A stretch of DNA of 64,000 nt from Hibiscus mutabilis (taxonomy: Eukaryota > Streptophyta > Magnoliopsida > Malvales > Malvaceae), in contig CM033745.1 in the NCBI GenBank assembly GCA_019671005.1, forward strand, positions 39,043,834-39,107,833, read 5' to 3'. A program made the position numbers and the translations under genes. Numbering within the stretch: the first letter of the stretch is position 1; each line of letters opens with the position of its first letter. This document shows, piece by piece, positions 1 to 10,342 of this stretch. The notes under the pieces are model-generated. The model made no database searches and was not told the origin of the DNA. It saw only the letters and a program-made list of their open reading frames with translations.

Positions 1-899
1 GCCCATATAGTACTTATGCCTTTTGAAGGATGCCGTTCGGATTATGCAATGCCCTGTCAACCTTCTAAAGATGCATGATGCCACTCTTTTCAGACATGGT
101 CGAAGGCTTCCTTGAAATCTTCATGGACGATTTTTCTGTATTTGGTAATGACTTCGACAGTTGCCTCGGCAATTTGGAGAAGGTGTTGGCAAGATGTGAA
201 TAATATGATCTAGTCCTTAATTGGGAGAAGTGTCATTTTATGGTAGATGAAGGAATCGTGCTCGGCCACAAGATTTCATCCAAGGGTATCGAAGTAGACA
301 AAGCCAAGGTGGACGTGATCGAGAGATTACCCCCACCAAATTTGGTCAAAGGAATCCGAAGCTTTCTTCGACATGCAGGTTTTTACAGAAGGTTCATTCA
401 TAATTTTTCCAAAATCACTAAATCCTTGTACAATTTCCTTGAACAGGACAAAGCTTTTGACTTTGATGAATCTTGCGCCCAAGCATTCGAAACCCTTAAG
501 GAAAACCTTGCCTCGGTACCTATTGTCGTTCCACCCGATTAGACACTACCTTTTGAGCTCATGTGTGATACGAGTGATTTTGCAGTAGGAGAAGTCTTAG
601 GCCAAAGCACAGGTAAGATTTTTCATGTAATATACTACGCTAGTAAAACTCTTAATAGCGCTCAAGTGAATTACACAACAACAGAGAAAGAGTTACTAGC
701 TGTAGTTTTTGCATTTGACAAGTTTCGGTCCTATTTGATTGGTACAAAGGTAATTGTCCATACAGACCATTCGGTAATTAAGTATCTATTTGCTAAAAAT
801 GATGCCAAACCTCGCTTGGTCTGTTGGATATTGCTTTTACAAGAGTTTGACATTGAAATTAAGGACATGAGAGGAACAGAGATCACTTGTCATGCTTAG
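1..899 (+). pseudogene. Retrotransposon pol fragment: reverse transcriptase and RNase H
   Basis: Reading across frames gives the end of the RT palm, including a PFGLCNAL block near 33-56 and the catalytic FMDDF (the YMDD box) near 120-135. The thumb and connection follow, with the LGHKISSKGIEVD block near 257-300. A stop interrupts the frame at about 199-201 (RCE then stop), and another at 541. The RNase H domain spans about 545-899, with MCDTSDF, TTTEKELLAV and VHTDHS blocks that hold the usual D-E-D acidic residues. In copy B the same domains are at 39179-37680. In an intact element this polyprotein copies the RNA genome into cDNA in cytoplasmic particles; here it is a relic. Confidence 0.9.
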
Positions 900-2397
900 A
901 ATGCAATAGGGAGGAGGACACAGAATTAGAGATATGTTATACATTCCCAGATGAGCAACTGTTAGTTGCCTCGGTAACTCCCATTGCACATGCCTCGGCA
1001 ACCACTGAAGTAGTTGCCATGACAACCCCAAATGCACATGCCTCGGCAACCCCTGATGCCTCGGCAACTCCAGAAGCGCGCGCCTCGGCAAGTCTAGTTA
1101 CCTTGACAATACCCTGGTACGTTGATTTAGTTAACTTCCTTGTTTGTGGTATTTTACCTTATGGCCTTACTCACCAAGGAAAGAAGCGGTTCCGCCATAA
1201 TGCTAAGCATTGTTTTTGGGACGAGCCTTTTTTGTTTAAATAATGTGCAGATCAGGTTATACGCCGATGTGTCCCTGAGGAGGAGCAACAGAATGTACTC
1301 CGGTAATGCCATTCTTCACCCTATGGAGGAAATTTTGGAGGAACACACACCGCGGCCAAAGTTTTGCAATCCGGTTTATATTGGCCAACACTTTACAAAG
1401 ATGCCCAAGAGTTTTACAAGCAATATGATCATTGTCAGAGGACGGGTAATATCTTTAGACGACATGAGATGCCGCTCCAAAACATCCTCGAGGTGGAATT
1501 GTTCGATGTATGGGGGATCGATTTCATGGGACCCTTCCCATATTCATTCGGCAACCTCTATATTGTACTTGTTGTCGACTACGTATCCAAGTGGGTTGAA
1601 GCCGCTGCAGTTCTTGTTAATGATTCCAAGACCATTAAACGATTCTTGTAGAACAATATATTTACACAGTTTGGGATGCCAAGAGCAATTATCAGTGATG
1701 AAGGCAAGCACTTTGACAACAGACTTATTGCCAAGATGTTGCAACGCTTCGGCAAGTCACACAAAATTGCCACGGCATATCATCCACAAACTAATGGGCA
1801 AGCAAAAAAGTTTAACCGGGAATTGAAGAATATCCTCGAGAAGGTTGTCAATCCTTCCCAAAAAGATTGGTCTACAAGACTAGATGAATCACTTTGGGCT
1901 TACCGAACCGCATTCAAAACACCCCTGGAATGTCTCTGTTTTGTCTTGTCTATGGTAAGACCTGTCACTTACCGGTGGAAATCAAACACAAAGCATATTG
2001 GGCAATCAAGACCGTGAATATGGATTGGGAGAGTGTCAGACAAAAACGTTTACTAGATCTCAACGAGATAGAAGAATTTCGTGCACTCGCCTATGACAAT
2101 GCACGAATCTAATAAGAAAAAACAAAGCAATGGCATGACAAGAAGCTATTGCCGCGGCAATTCATGCCAGGGCAACTAGTTCTTCTATTCAATTCTCGGC
2201 TGAAACTTTTCCTGGGAAAACTAAGATCAAGATGGTCGAGACCATTCGAAGTAGTCAAATCATTCTCCTATGGTGCCATGATAATCAAGTCCACCACTGA
2301 CGGATATGAATTCAAAGTTAACATATAAATATTGAAGCACTATAACGGTGCCCATGTGGAGCGTAACAAAAAAGTGGTCACTTTAGGAGATGCATGG
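900..2397 (+). pseudogene. Retrotransposon pol fragment: integrase
   Basis: After a linker rich in GCCTCGGCAAC repeats (950-1115, coding for an Ala/Ser/Thr/Pro tract) comes the integrase. The HHCC zinc-binding domain lies near 1300-1445, but its CxxC pair reads YDHC, so the first cysteine has become tyrosine. The core shows the first catalytic Asp in WGIDFMGPF (about 1513-1540) and the second in IISDEGKHFDN (about 1688-1720). At the position of the catalytic Glu the sequence reads NGQAKKFNRE (about 1795-1825), so Glu appears to be Lys. A stop at 1651 and frameshifts near 1945 and 2110 break it further. The C-terminal domain with RSRWSRPFEV-type residues ends near 2397. Nonfunctional. Confidence 0.88.
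950..1115 (+). repeat. Cluster of GTTGCC/GGCAAC-type short palindromes between RNase H and integrase
   Basis: At least seven near-copies of a motif built on TTGCCTCGGCAAC occur within 165 bp, separated by 10-20 bp. Several are palindromic, such as AGTTGCCTCGGTAACT and TAGTTGCCATGACAAC. In frame they encode an alternating Ala-Ser-Ala-Thr-Pro linker. The same core recurs in the LTRs, the gag-PR linker and the env-position ORF of both Athila-like copies. Confidence 0.8.
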
Positions 2398-2791
2398 ATA
2401 TGCTCTCCTACTATTTTAATTTTTATTTTCGTTCATTTTATTTTATTTTCCACATTTTTTTTATTTTTAGGATAAGATTTTATTTTTAATGCTCTTTTAA
2501 ATTTTGTTTTTAGGAAAAGAGTCCAAGATCAAGCGAAGTTAAACCCAAGATGGAAGTTTATTCAAACAAGGGAACTTAGGGGCTAAATATAAGGCCCACA
2601 ATCAAGCCTAAATTTATCCTAAATAATCAATATATAGCCGTCCAAAACCCTTCCCCTTCCCCATTTTTATGTGCCGCCCAAACCATCCAATCACCTTATT
2701 TCTTACTTTTTCACATCCATCCCACCTACCAACTTAATTTAATTACCCATACATTATTTCTTTTCTACCTCCCATCACAATTAAACTTCCA
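2398..2791. other. Untranslated spacer of copy A between integrase and env-position ORF
   Basis: This stretch is AT-rich, runs from the last integrase codons to the next ORF and contains no coding signal that I can see. The equivalent spacer in copy B is 35852-36289. It presumably holds the leader or splice acceptor of the downstream ORF, but I cannot identify one with confidence. Confidence 0.5.
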
Positions 2792-4408
2792 ATGTTCACA
2801 ATCTTTTCTTCTTCTTGCTACTCTCAAAGTTTCTTTCCATATTTTCTTACCCTTGTTCAAACCGATCCACAACCAAGAAAACCCATGGCAACAAAACTCA
2901 AGACTTTGGTGCACCCAAGTTCTTCCAAGGAGCTGACATACAAGAGATTTGCTACACCGGCAGTTAAAGAACGATTTCACTCCAAGTTTGAAAGCCAGAA
3001 GATTTGCGAAGAACAAGGCTTTGAATACTTCGATTCTCATCAAGACTTCGGCCCTGAACCTTCATCTTCCAAAGGATCGCACACCAAAAGTGGCAAATCT
3101 TTTGCCATCAACCAGAACCGGGCAACATCTCATGGGTAAAAGAATTCTATGCTCACTCACCTAACCCAGACAATCCCTACGTGTTTGTCCGTGACAAAGC
3201 TATACTCATAAGCACCGAGAGAATTAACGCCTTTTACGGGCTCTACATTAAGAAGGACTAGCATCAAGCTTTTGTTGATCAACTCATGCCCAAGCAACTC
3301 AACAAGGTACTTCAAGACCTCACTCTACCAGGAACTCATTGGAATGACGGTAAATACAAGGGCATGGTAAATCGCCTTTGGCTTAAACCCGAGGCAAAAA
3401 TTATGGAATAAGTTTGTTAAAACTTCTTTAATGCCCAACATATACAATACTACCCTTGATACACCGCGTCTTTTGCTCATACATTCTATCTTGCATAATC
3501 GTATCATTAACATTGGCAAAATTATTTGTGATGAGATTTTTGTATGTAGCACAAAAGACAAGGGTTTTCGTTTCTTCCCTTGCCTAATCTCCAATCTTTG
3601 CAAGGAGATGCATGTCCCAAGTGAGTCAACTGATGAAAAGGCACTACCAAAATCTGGTTGGAATCAAACACAAATCTGAAAGCTAATGGGAGAGGCACCG
3701 ATAAAGCCCCCAATACGTATAGCTGCCAGGGCAACTCCTGTCGCCTCGGCAATTCCTGATACCCAGGCAACTGATGCCCAGGAAACTCGGCCAGCAACCC
3801 CAGGACAACTTGAAGCACTCTTACAACCGTTGGCACACCGCCTTAAGCAGATTGAAGCCCACCAACTAATGTTCATGTGGTACATGACCACAACAATGCC
3901 ATCACCCAAGTCATCCTGGAAAATTACCCGAATAGCCGAGTGTCGTTCCCCATCTTTCATGCCAGCATTCTTGCCACAACAACTGTAGAAGTAGTTTCCA
4001 CGACAAACGCAATAGATGATGCGCAGCAACATACACAGCACCTACCCCAGCAGCTGCCACGACAACCCATACTGAAGCTACCATGACAACCGAGACTAAA
4101 GACGCCTCGGCGACCACTGCAAAAGACAAAGGTAAAGCACCTATGCCCGAACCAACTCGTACTGAATCATTGTCTGATTTTTCAGATTCAGACGAGTCCT
4201 CCATTGACCAACAAAGACCACAGCAGTCAAATCTTCCAAGCCCAAGCGAAAAGCCATTGACATTGAGGAAGAGGACGATGAGGATACACCCATACGAGGA
4301 TCAGTTCTATCACCGGCAACAATGAAGCAACCACCGCCTTCAAGCAAAAGAATCAAGACACCGGACAAAAGGAAACTAATCATCCACGACGACGAGCTCT
4401 CAGAGTAA
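2792..4408 (+). pseudogene. Env-position additional ORF of Athila-like element (putative plant transposon protein domain)
   Basis: It begins at an ATG with a hydrophobic N-terminus, then KRFATPAVKERFHSKF and, after a frameshift near 3100, the conserved block around FYAHSPNPDNPYVFVRDKA (about 3148-3200). A further block around TLDTPRLLLIHSILHNRIINIGK (about 3450-3520) follows. These are characteristic of the domain that sits downstream of integrase in Athila-lineage elements. A stop near 3259, a frameshift near 3400 and another near 3890 break it. The C-terminal third is a low-complexity Ala/Thr/Pro tail with GCCTCGGCAAT-type repeats, a predicted coiled stretch and an acidic/basic end. Copy B has the colinear ORF at 35851-34195. 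The role is unknown; an envelope function has been proposed for the lineage but is unproven. Confidence 0.82.
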
Positions 4409-5198
4409 GTCATCATTTGCATTTTACTCCTTTATTTTTATTTTATTGCATGCACTGAGGAAAATGCCTCACTCGAGTTTGGGGGGATTGTTACTAGTTA
4501 GTTTCAGATTTAGTTGCATTCATCTCTAGTATTGCATTTAGGACACATAAATTGCTTGCCATGCCTTTAGTTGGAACAAGAATTGCATAGACTTGATGAA
4601 TATCCAATGATGACATTGCCAATGTACTTAATTGATAGAACTTTTTATTCTAGGATAATTATAGAAAACACTTAGAATCCTACTATAATGCTAAACTTGA
4701 TGAAACACTATTGTGGCTTGATTGATTTAAGGAATTCTAGCGAACTTAGGTTGATAGTTACAAAAATTGGGATAATAAAATAAAAATTGGATGAATGCTA
4801 GAGGTGCCCAAAACTGACTCTAGTATATGCTAAAAATTGATCGCTAGAGGTGCCCGAAACCAGCTCTAGTCGAATAAAAGAAAAATTTAAGAAAACTAAA
4901 CAAATCACTAGAGGTGCCCAAAACCGACTCTAGTTGAAACATGTTAAAAGAACCCAAGAAAGTAATTTGAAAACCTCTTGTTCACATAGAATCCGAAAAA
5001 TCAACTTGCACATAACTCTGCACACACTCACAAGCATTATAGTTTGATTTCGAGTAACTTCTAAGTTGTCCGAAAAATAAAAAGTCAATCATACTTTGTG
5101 CCACGACTCTGAGGATTGAAATCAAGTTCGAAACTAATTTTGTGAAAATTGAAGTCTTGGCGGGTAATTATTAGTTTACATTGCTTGAGGACAAGCAA
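4409..5198. other. 3' untranslated spacer of copy A
   Basis: This non-coding spacer lies between the env-position ORF and the polypurine tract. It holds the triple CTAGAG hairpin cluster at 4798-4933 and otherwise AT-rich sequence. Homologous sequence lies at 33420-34190 in copy B, in opposite orientation, so it is a real structural part of the family and not host DNA. Confidence 0.7.
4798..4933 (+). repeat. Three-copy hairpin motif CTAGAGGTGCCC...CTCTAG
   Basis: Copies lie at 4798-4823, 4844-4869 and 4908-4933. Each has 6-bp arms CTAGAG and CTCTAG around a 14-base core GTGCCCRAAACYRR. Copy B carries the same three-copy arrangement at 33688-33833. Arms are retained although the core varies, as expected for a stem-loop. 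Confidence 0.8.
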
Positions 5199-5217
5199 TA
5201 GTTTGAGTTTGGAGGCG
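5199..5217 (+). promoter_or_regulatory. Polypurine tract region of copy A
   Basis: The sequence AGTTTGAGTTTGGAGGCG lies directly against the TGTT start of the 3' LTR. The matching tract in copy B reads GTTTGAGTTTGGGGTG on the minus strand. In this class the tract primes plus-strand DNA synthesis. The tract here is interrupted by pyrimidines, as is usual for decayed copies. Confidence 0.65.
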
Positions 5218-6646
5218 TGTTAAGTGTCCAAAAGTACTATTTTATTCACCCTTTTTACTCATATCATTGCTAGACTTAGGCTCATATTAGTTGCATTATT
5301 AGCCATTCATGCATGCTTGCATTGTTTCCTTGGTGGTCAAGCTTGATTTCATATTTTGCTTAATTTTATGAAAAAAGGTGCTGCCGGTAGTTGTTTTTGT
5401 GTGTGCAGAATTAGTTGCCAGAGCAAGGCTGGAACCAGTTGCCAGGGCAGTACAAGAAGGATATGTCGAGCTAGTTGCCAGGGTAATTATCGACAAGAAT
5501 TGATAAGATGATGTGGCAACCGAAATTGATGACTGGATACACCCAACATGAAGAGGTCAAAGAAAGATTAAATCCCAAAAATATAGGGGAAGATCTAGGA
5601 GGAATTTAAATATAATAAAGAATTATATTCTTTAAAAGTATTTAATTCCAGCTTGACTTCTTCCCCAAGAAAGACTTTGACCTAGCCATCTCCTATTTAA
5701 AAAAACCCCAAGTCGTCAAATCCAAGGGGGTGCGATTGAGATGAGAGATTCGAAGAGAAGGAAGAATTCAACAAGGAGCTGCTCGACATCTTCATCTTTT
5801 TCTTTCTTGTTCAATTAGTCTATGCTAGGAAAACTTTGTTTTATGTTTCTTTGGAACCTAGCCATGAACTAAATCTATTTGGATAGGTTATTGTGTTTTG
5901 TGGTTGTGAGAAACGGTTGGATTTTATTTAGGTAATAGAGTACTTTCAATTCAAGGTTTACTCATTCTTGGTTTTTTTCTTGTTTTCGAGTAAATTGGGA
6001 GAGGATCTCGTAAATCTATCTATTTATCTAATATCATGAGAGTTAGGTTCAAGAAACAAATGAATATGGTTTTTATTCAATCTATCAATGGTGAAGACTA
6101 ATTCGGCTTAGGAATAAGTTTAGGATTTCAATGGCTAAGAGAGCGCAAGATTGGTTGTTGTTCACCCTTGATTCACGCAGGGATGTATTATCAAGGCATG
6201 TACAATTAGCTAGAGTTTCAACCTAGGGATAAGAAGAAACCATTGAAGAACGCTCTGCCGAACCTTGAAGTTTGCTGCCTAGTCGCCCAAACAATTGCCC
6301 AGGAAACCATTCTACTAGTTGCCAAGGCAACCTATCTGTGCCAGTTGCCACGGCAACTGAGTTGTCGCTGCACTCTTTTACCAAGACGATCCATTCGACT
6401 ATCACTCCTCAACTCACGATAACCTGGCCTACTCTCTCTCATTTGATTACATCTTCTTTTACTTTATTGCTCTCTAGTTTAGTTGTTAGATATAACTTCT
6501 ACAATCACCTACTTGTGTTTTTACTTTTACAGTGCAAGAGATTAGATTCTTGAAGTGGTACCAATCCCTGTGGAGACGATATCTTTTATACTATAACTTG
6601 CGACGTGTACACTTGCACAATTGCGGAGCACTTATTACGCGCAAAA
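5218..6646 (+). repeat. 3' LTR of Athila-like copy A
   Basis: It starts TGTTAAGTGTCC and ends near CACTTATTACGCGCAA, about 1.43 kb, against 1413 and 1468 bp for the LTRs of copy B. The last bases are altered (GCGCAAAA where copy B has GCGCAACA), so the end is approximate. It contains GTTGCC/GGCAAC motifs at 5405-5490 and 6290-6365 and the conserved CTGTGGAGACGATATC block near 6570. The 5' LTR is outside the window, so the target duplication cannot be tested. Confidence 0.88.
5694..5701 (+). promoter_or_regulatory. LTR TATA-like box, copy A
   Basis: CCTATTTAAA lies at the place where both LTRs of copy B have CTATAAAG, just downstream of a conserved AGCCATCTC block. It is probably the decayed core promoter of the LTR. 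Confidence 0.45.
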
Positions 6647-9475
6647 ACTGGCAGTGAGTTTAAAAATTCACAAGAAATTGCATAGGTCAAATTAGAGAAT
6701 GAAACATATATGTACAGAATCTTGTGTGAATCTAGTTTCGTTTAAAACAAACTGTGATCAATTTTGATTTGTATGGTAAAATATATGAATTTTAGAGTAA
6801 GTAAAGGTCATGAAAACAGGGTAGCAGTTTTCCCCTAAATCTGCATCAACAGTGACTTTAGAAGTTCACTATAAATTGTATAAGATGAATCAGAAGCTAT
6901 GATTTATATGGATTAAAAGGTATTTTAGTCTAGTTTTGTTTTAAACAATCAGAATCGAATTCTGAGTTGTAGAACATTTTATAGAAATGATTCTTTAAGG
7001 ACAGTGCAAGCTCCTTGTGTATTTGATGATATGTTTCTTTATGTTTGGTGGGAGAATGAAAACAAGTGATAAGTAATTAGAATGAAAATATATTATTAAA
7101 TAAATTGAAAACCATGTCTTGTGATGCTTTGTAAATTGTTTGGTATTTGAGTGTTATGATCTTTGTATGCTTTATGAATTGGTTGATGTTGTGTGATTAA
7201 AATGAGTTTTAATGCATAATTTATACTTTTTGTTGTATGCCTAGACCAAGAGTTAGTGGTGAAACAAGGTTTTGAAGGGGGGTAAGAAAGTTGTTTTGTA
7301 GTTTGGGATATCCCATAACTTCAGGATATCGGGTGAGTTTAGTTATGCATTATGATGGCACGATGTCATCCTTATATTTGTTTCCTATGTATATAATATT
7401 TGTTGTTCATGAATCATTCTGCATTGGCTCACATAGAGCACATTCTTGGATGCATTGATAGCATGACAAGTGGTAAGCATTTTGATTATGTTTTATGTCA
7501 TAAATGCATTTGTATATGTTGTACGTTATGCTATGAAACTTTGAAGAATGTTGTTTGATAATATAACTTCGTTCTGATTAAGTAATGAACCTTAATCCTA
7601 AATGCCATAAGACTCCAAGAAATAAATCTTGATTTCTCTTGCCATAAGATTCTAAGAAGTGAATATAAGTCTCATTGTTAAAAGTTTATGAACTCCTAAG
7701 TTCTCTGAAGCTAAAAGCTCGCTCTTGCCATAAGATTTCTAACAACAAAGTTTAAAATATTGTAAGTTGCTTAAAAAATAGAAGCCCTTGACACTTTGGC
7801 ATGGTACAAAGGTATATTCAGACTACGGTCCACGGGCTACGGCTCAGGGATGACGATCCCATATATATGATATATTAGCTACAATAGGATGTAACGGGGG
7901 AGGTGATGGAAGAGAATGGAATATTGATTGATATGCTTTAACACTAGCCATTGCTTTGTCCTTTGTGCTATGTGTAACACGGACCAATACAGTCAAACAC
8001 GAACCAATGCTACCTATGTCCAAAGTGATCTAAGGCAAATGTTGTTAAAAAGTATGAACTTTCACAAGAACTCATAAAGATCTTTGATAAGATGTTGTTA
8101 AGTTAGTAAGATCAAGATATGAAAGTGAATGAATCTCATGTTCCGTGCAAATTTTGAAAAACACATGAACTCCGATAAAGCTTCCATAAAACAAAGCCAA
8201 GTATTAGTAAAGCTATGAAAACCTTGTCGAAATTTATAACTTTGATATTTATATGTATGTAATGATGTCACCCAAATTTTACTTACAATGCTTCTTTTAC
8301 TCATTGTCATAAAAGTATGCTATGTCATTTCATAGTTACTACCTCACTAGGCTAAGTAAGCCTAATGCATTCATTTTCATGCATTTCAAGATTGAAAGAG
8401 TTTTTGTGATTCAATCATGGTTGAAGGTTGCAAGACACTTCTCAAAGCTTCTGTGTATTGTTTGTACTATTCTTGAAAACTCCTAGAATGGTGGTATACT
8501 GCATTTGTATAAGCATAATTATAACTTGAGAAGTTATTGTTTGTTTTATGGACTTTGGATTGTAAATGACCTTTAAGTAACCAACTTTGATGTAATCTTT
8601 TCTATGAGAATGCTTTTTAGTGATGCTTAATGTGATTGTGGTTCACTTGTGTGATGTTATGCATGATATAAGTCTCTTTTAGAATGGTTAATTGTATGTA
8701 CATATAAATCCTATGAATTTTGAAGATTTAATATATTTGTTGTTCAAATGATATGATCTGAATGATAATATTAAAGTTAAGTATGCTATGATGTTTATAA
8801 GTATAATGAGAAAATATACTAAGCATGATCAGTTAAAAGTTTGTAAGTGGATAATGTATAAATGCACGATATGAAACCCTTGAATGTTTTAATCTTTTCT
8901 AATGAATAAGTTTCATTCTTCAAGCTATTTGTTTTCATGTATAAAGTTTAAACTATGTACGAAATTTGAGTTAGAATACTTTCAAAATTGTTTGCTTGGT
9001 ATTTAAATCATTTGATATTTGACTGTTTCAAGACAAATATGTCTTTTGTATAATTCATATGATGTTGAAGCATGGTATTATGATCAAATGTATACTTGTT
9101 GGTGTTTGTTTAACTAGGTAAACAATGTGTTATTACATTGTATATGTTTGCAAATTTGAATAGTAAGGAGAAAAAATAGCTTGAATTTGTGTACAATTTG
9201 ATTAATTAAATCACATCATGTTATTCTTTTAAAAGAAGAAATTTATAATGTAATGCTTTAGTAAAGTATCTTTGGTTATATTATGACCTTTGCTAACTAT
9301 GCAAGTTTTTGTTGTGTTAATAACGAAATAGTAATTTTTTTAGAAAATTTTTCATGTCTACTAAACTAATAAAAGTTTACGATTTTGTCATATGATTTTA
9401 GTCCATTTTCTGTTTTGTTTTCTGGTGACATCCCTTCGACTCGAATTCCTTTTGGACCGGGTTTAGGCTGTTACA
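6647..9475 (-). mobile_element. Ty3-type LTR fragment ending in TGTTACA (probable minus-orientation LTR)
   Basis: The right end GGGTTTAGGCTGTTACA at 9475, read on the minus strand, gives TGTAACAGCCTAAACCC, a common start of plant Ty3 LTRs. The stretch is long, non-coding and AT-rich with no ORF over 75 codons. It holds the GATATCGGGTGAG and CGGGCTACGGCTCAGG blocks typical of such LTRs. Copy A abuts it at 6646 and probably interrupted it, so the other terminus is lost. Only the right boundary is well supported. Confidence 0.5.
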
Positions 9476-9499
9476 AGTTTGACCCATATATTTGATGAG

Positions 9500-9715
9500 T
9501 TATTTTGAATTAGGACCTAACTAATAAAGTGTACAAGTTTTAGGACTAAAAGTGTCATTATCCAATGACACATACAATCTCCGTTAATTTTTTAACAGTC
9601 GGTGACCAAAATGATAATGAAACGAAACGTTAGTGAAAATTTTGACAAAAAAATTAGTTGGGTGACCAAAATAGGAAAAGGATAATAGTTGGGTGACCAC
9701 TCATATACTTTACCC
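9500..9715. mobile_element. MULE-derived MITE relic, one end preserved
   Basis: Read from the right on the minus strand, it starts GGGTAAAGTATATGAGTGG and continues with repeated GGTCACCCAACTA blocks. This matches the ends of the element at 27081-27519. The opposite inverted end is not visible, and the left side runs into the LTR end at 9475, so it is truncated or diverged. Confidence 0.5.
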
Positions 9716-10337
9716 TAATATGAAATCAATTGTGGTAGCAAACAACAAATATAAAGGTGTAAAGAGATAATGAAATAAAGCTTGGATCTCCTCGGTTTAG
9801 CTTGGCAAAAAATCAAGTACTCTCAAGGAAGTATGATGGCTCAATTGGCAAGTGAAGAGTAAGCTCGGTTACTAACTTCCATTCAATCTTTATCTGTTGA
9901 CGCAAAGACATAAACCGGCCTTAACTCTCGTTATAAGTCGAAAACTAAAATCCTTAGAACAAGTGGGTCAACTATCATTGTATCCTCATTCAAATCTCGT
10001 TGTAATAATCTGTTAACATGACTTGTCACTGCATCCGTCGATGTCAATAACTATGTTTAACATTCTCATGCATCCAACAATCAAAGTATGAGAAAAAACT
10101 AATAAAGATATATTGAGCTGAAAGATAAGATATAATCAAGTTCAACAGAGCTTAAAATAAATAAACCATCGTCATTAAAACATAAAATATAATGGAAATC
10201 TTCAGCAAACATCTCATTAAAGAAAAGTTTAAGAAGATAACAAAATATTCTCCTTGATCTTGTACTGGAATCCTCTTTTCCTCGGATAATTTTGCCTAGA
10301 TTCACCTTGGATCTCCAGTAATGGAGCTTAAACCACC
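9716..10337. other. Unassigned sequence left of the solo LTR
   Basis: There are no convincing genes. It is contiguous with 13515 onward once the solo LTR at 10343-13509 is removed, so it is the left half of an older insertion target. The text around 10250-10337 resembles LTR leader sequence but I cannot assign a family. Confidence 0.4.
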
Positions 10338-10342
10338 ATTGA
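10338..10342. repeat. Target-site duplication ATTGA, left copy
   Basis: ATTGA directly precedes TGTAACCCCC and is repeated at 13510-13514. Confidence 0.85.

Larger units (their letters stand above)
1..6646 (+). mobile_element. Athila-like Ty3 LTR retrotransposon, copy A (5' part outside window)
   Basis: The order RT, RNase H, integrase, long untranslated spacer, env-position ORF, polypurine tract, 3' LTR is that of plant Athila-lineage Ty3 elements. The same order and clearly homologous sequence occur on the minus strand at 31992-43424 (copy B). The element enters the window inside the reverse transcriptase fingers/palm region, so gag, protease and the 5' LTR lie outside. All reading frames carry stops or frameshifts, so this copy cannot encode its own proteins. 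No primer binding site follows the LTR at 6647, which confirms that this LTR is the 3' one. Confidence 0.9.

Noticed and set aside
950..1115. CRISPR-like array of short repeats
   Set aside because: Repeats are too short and irregular, spacers are not uniform, the sequence encodes a protein linker and the genome is a plant.
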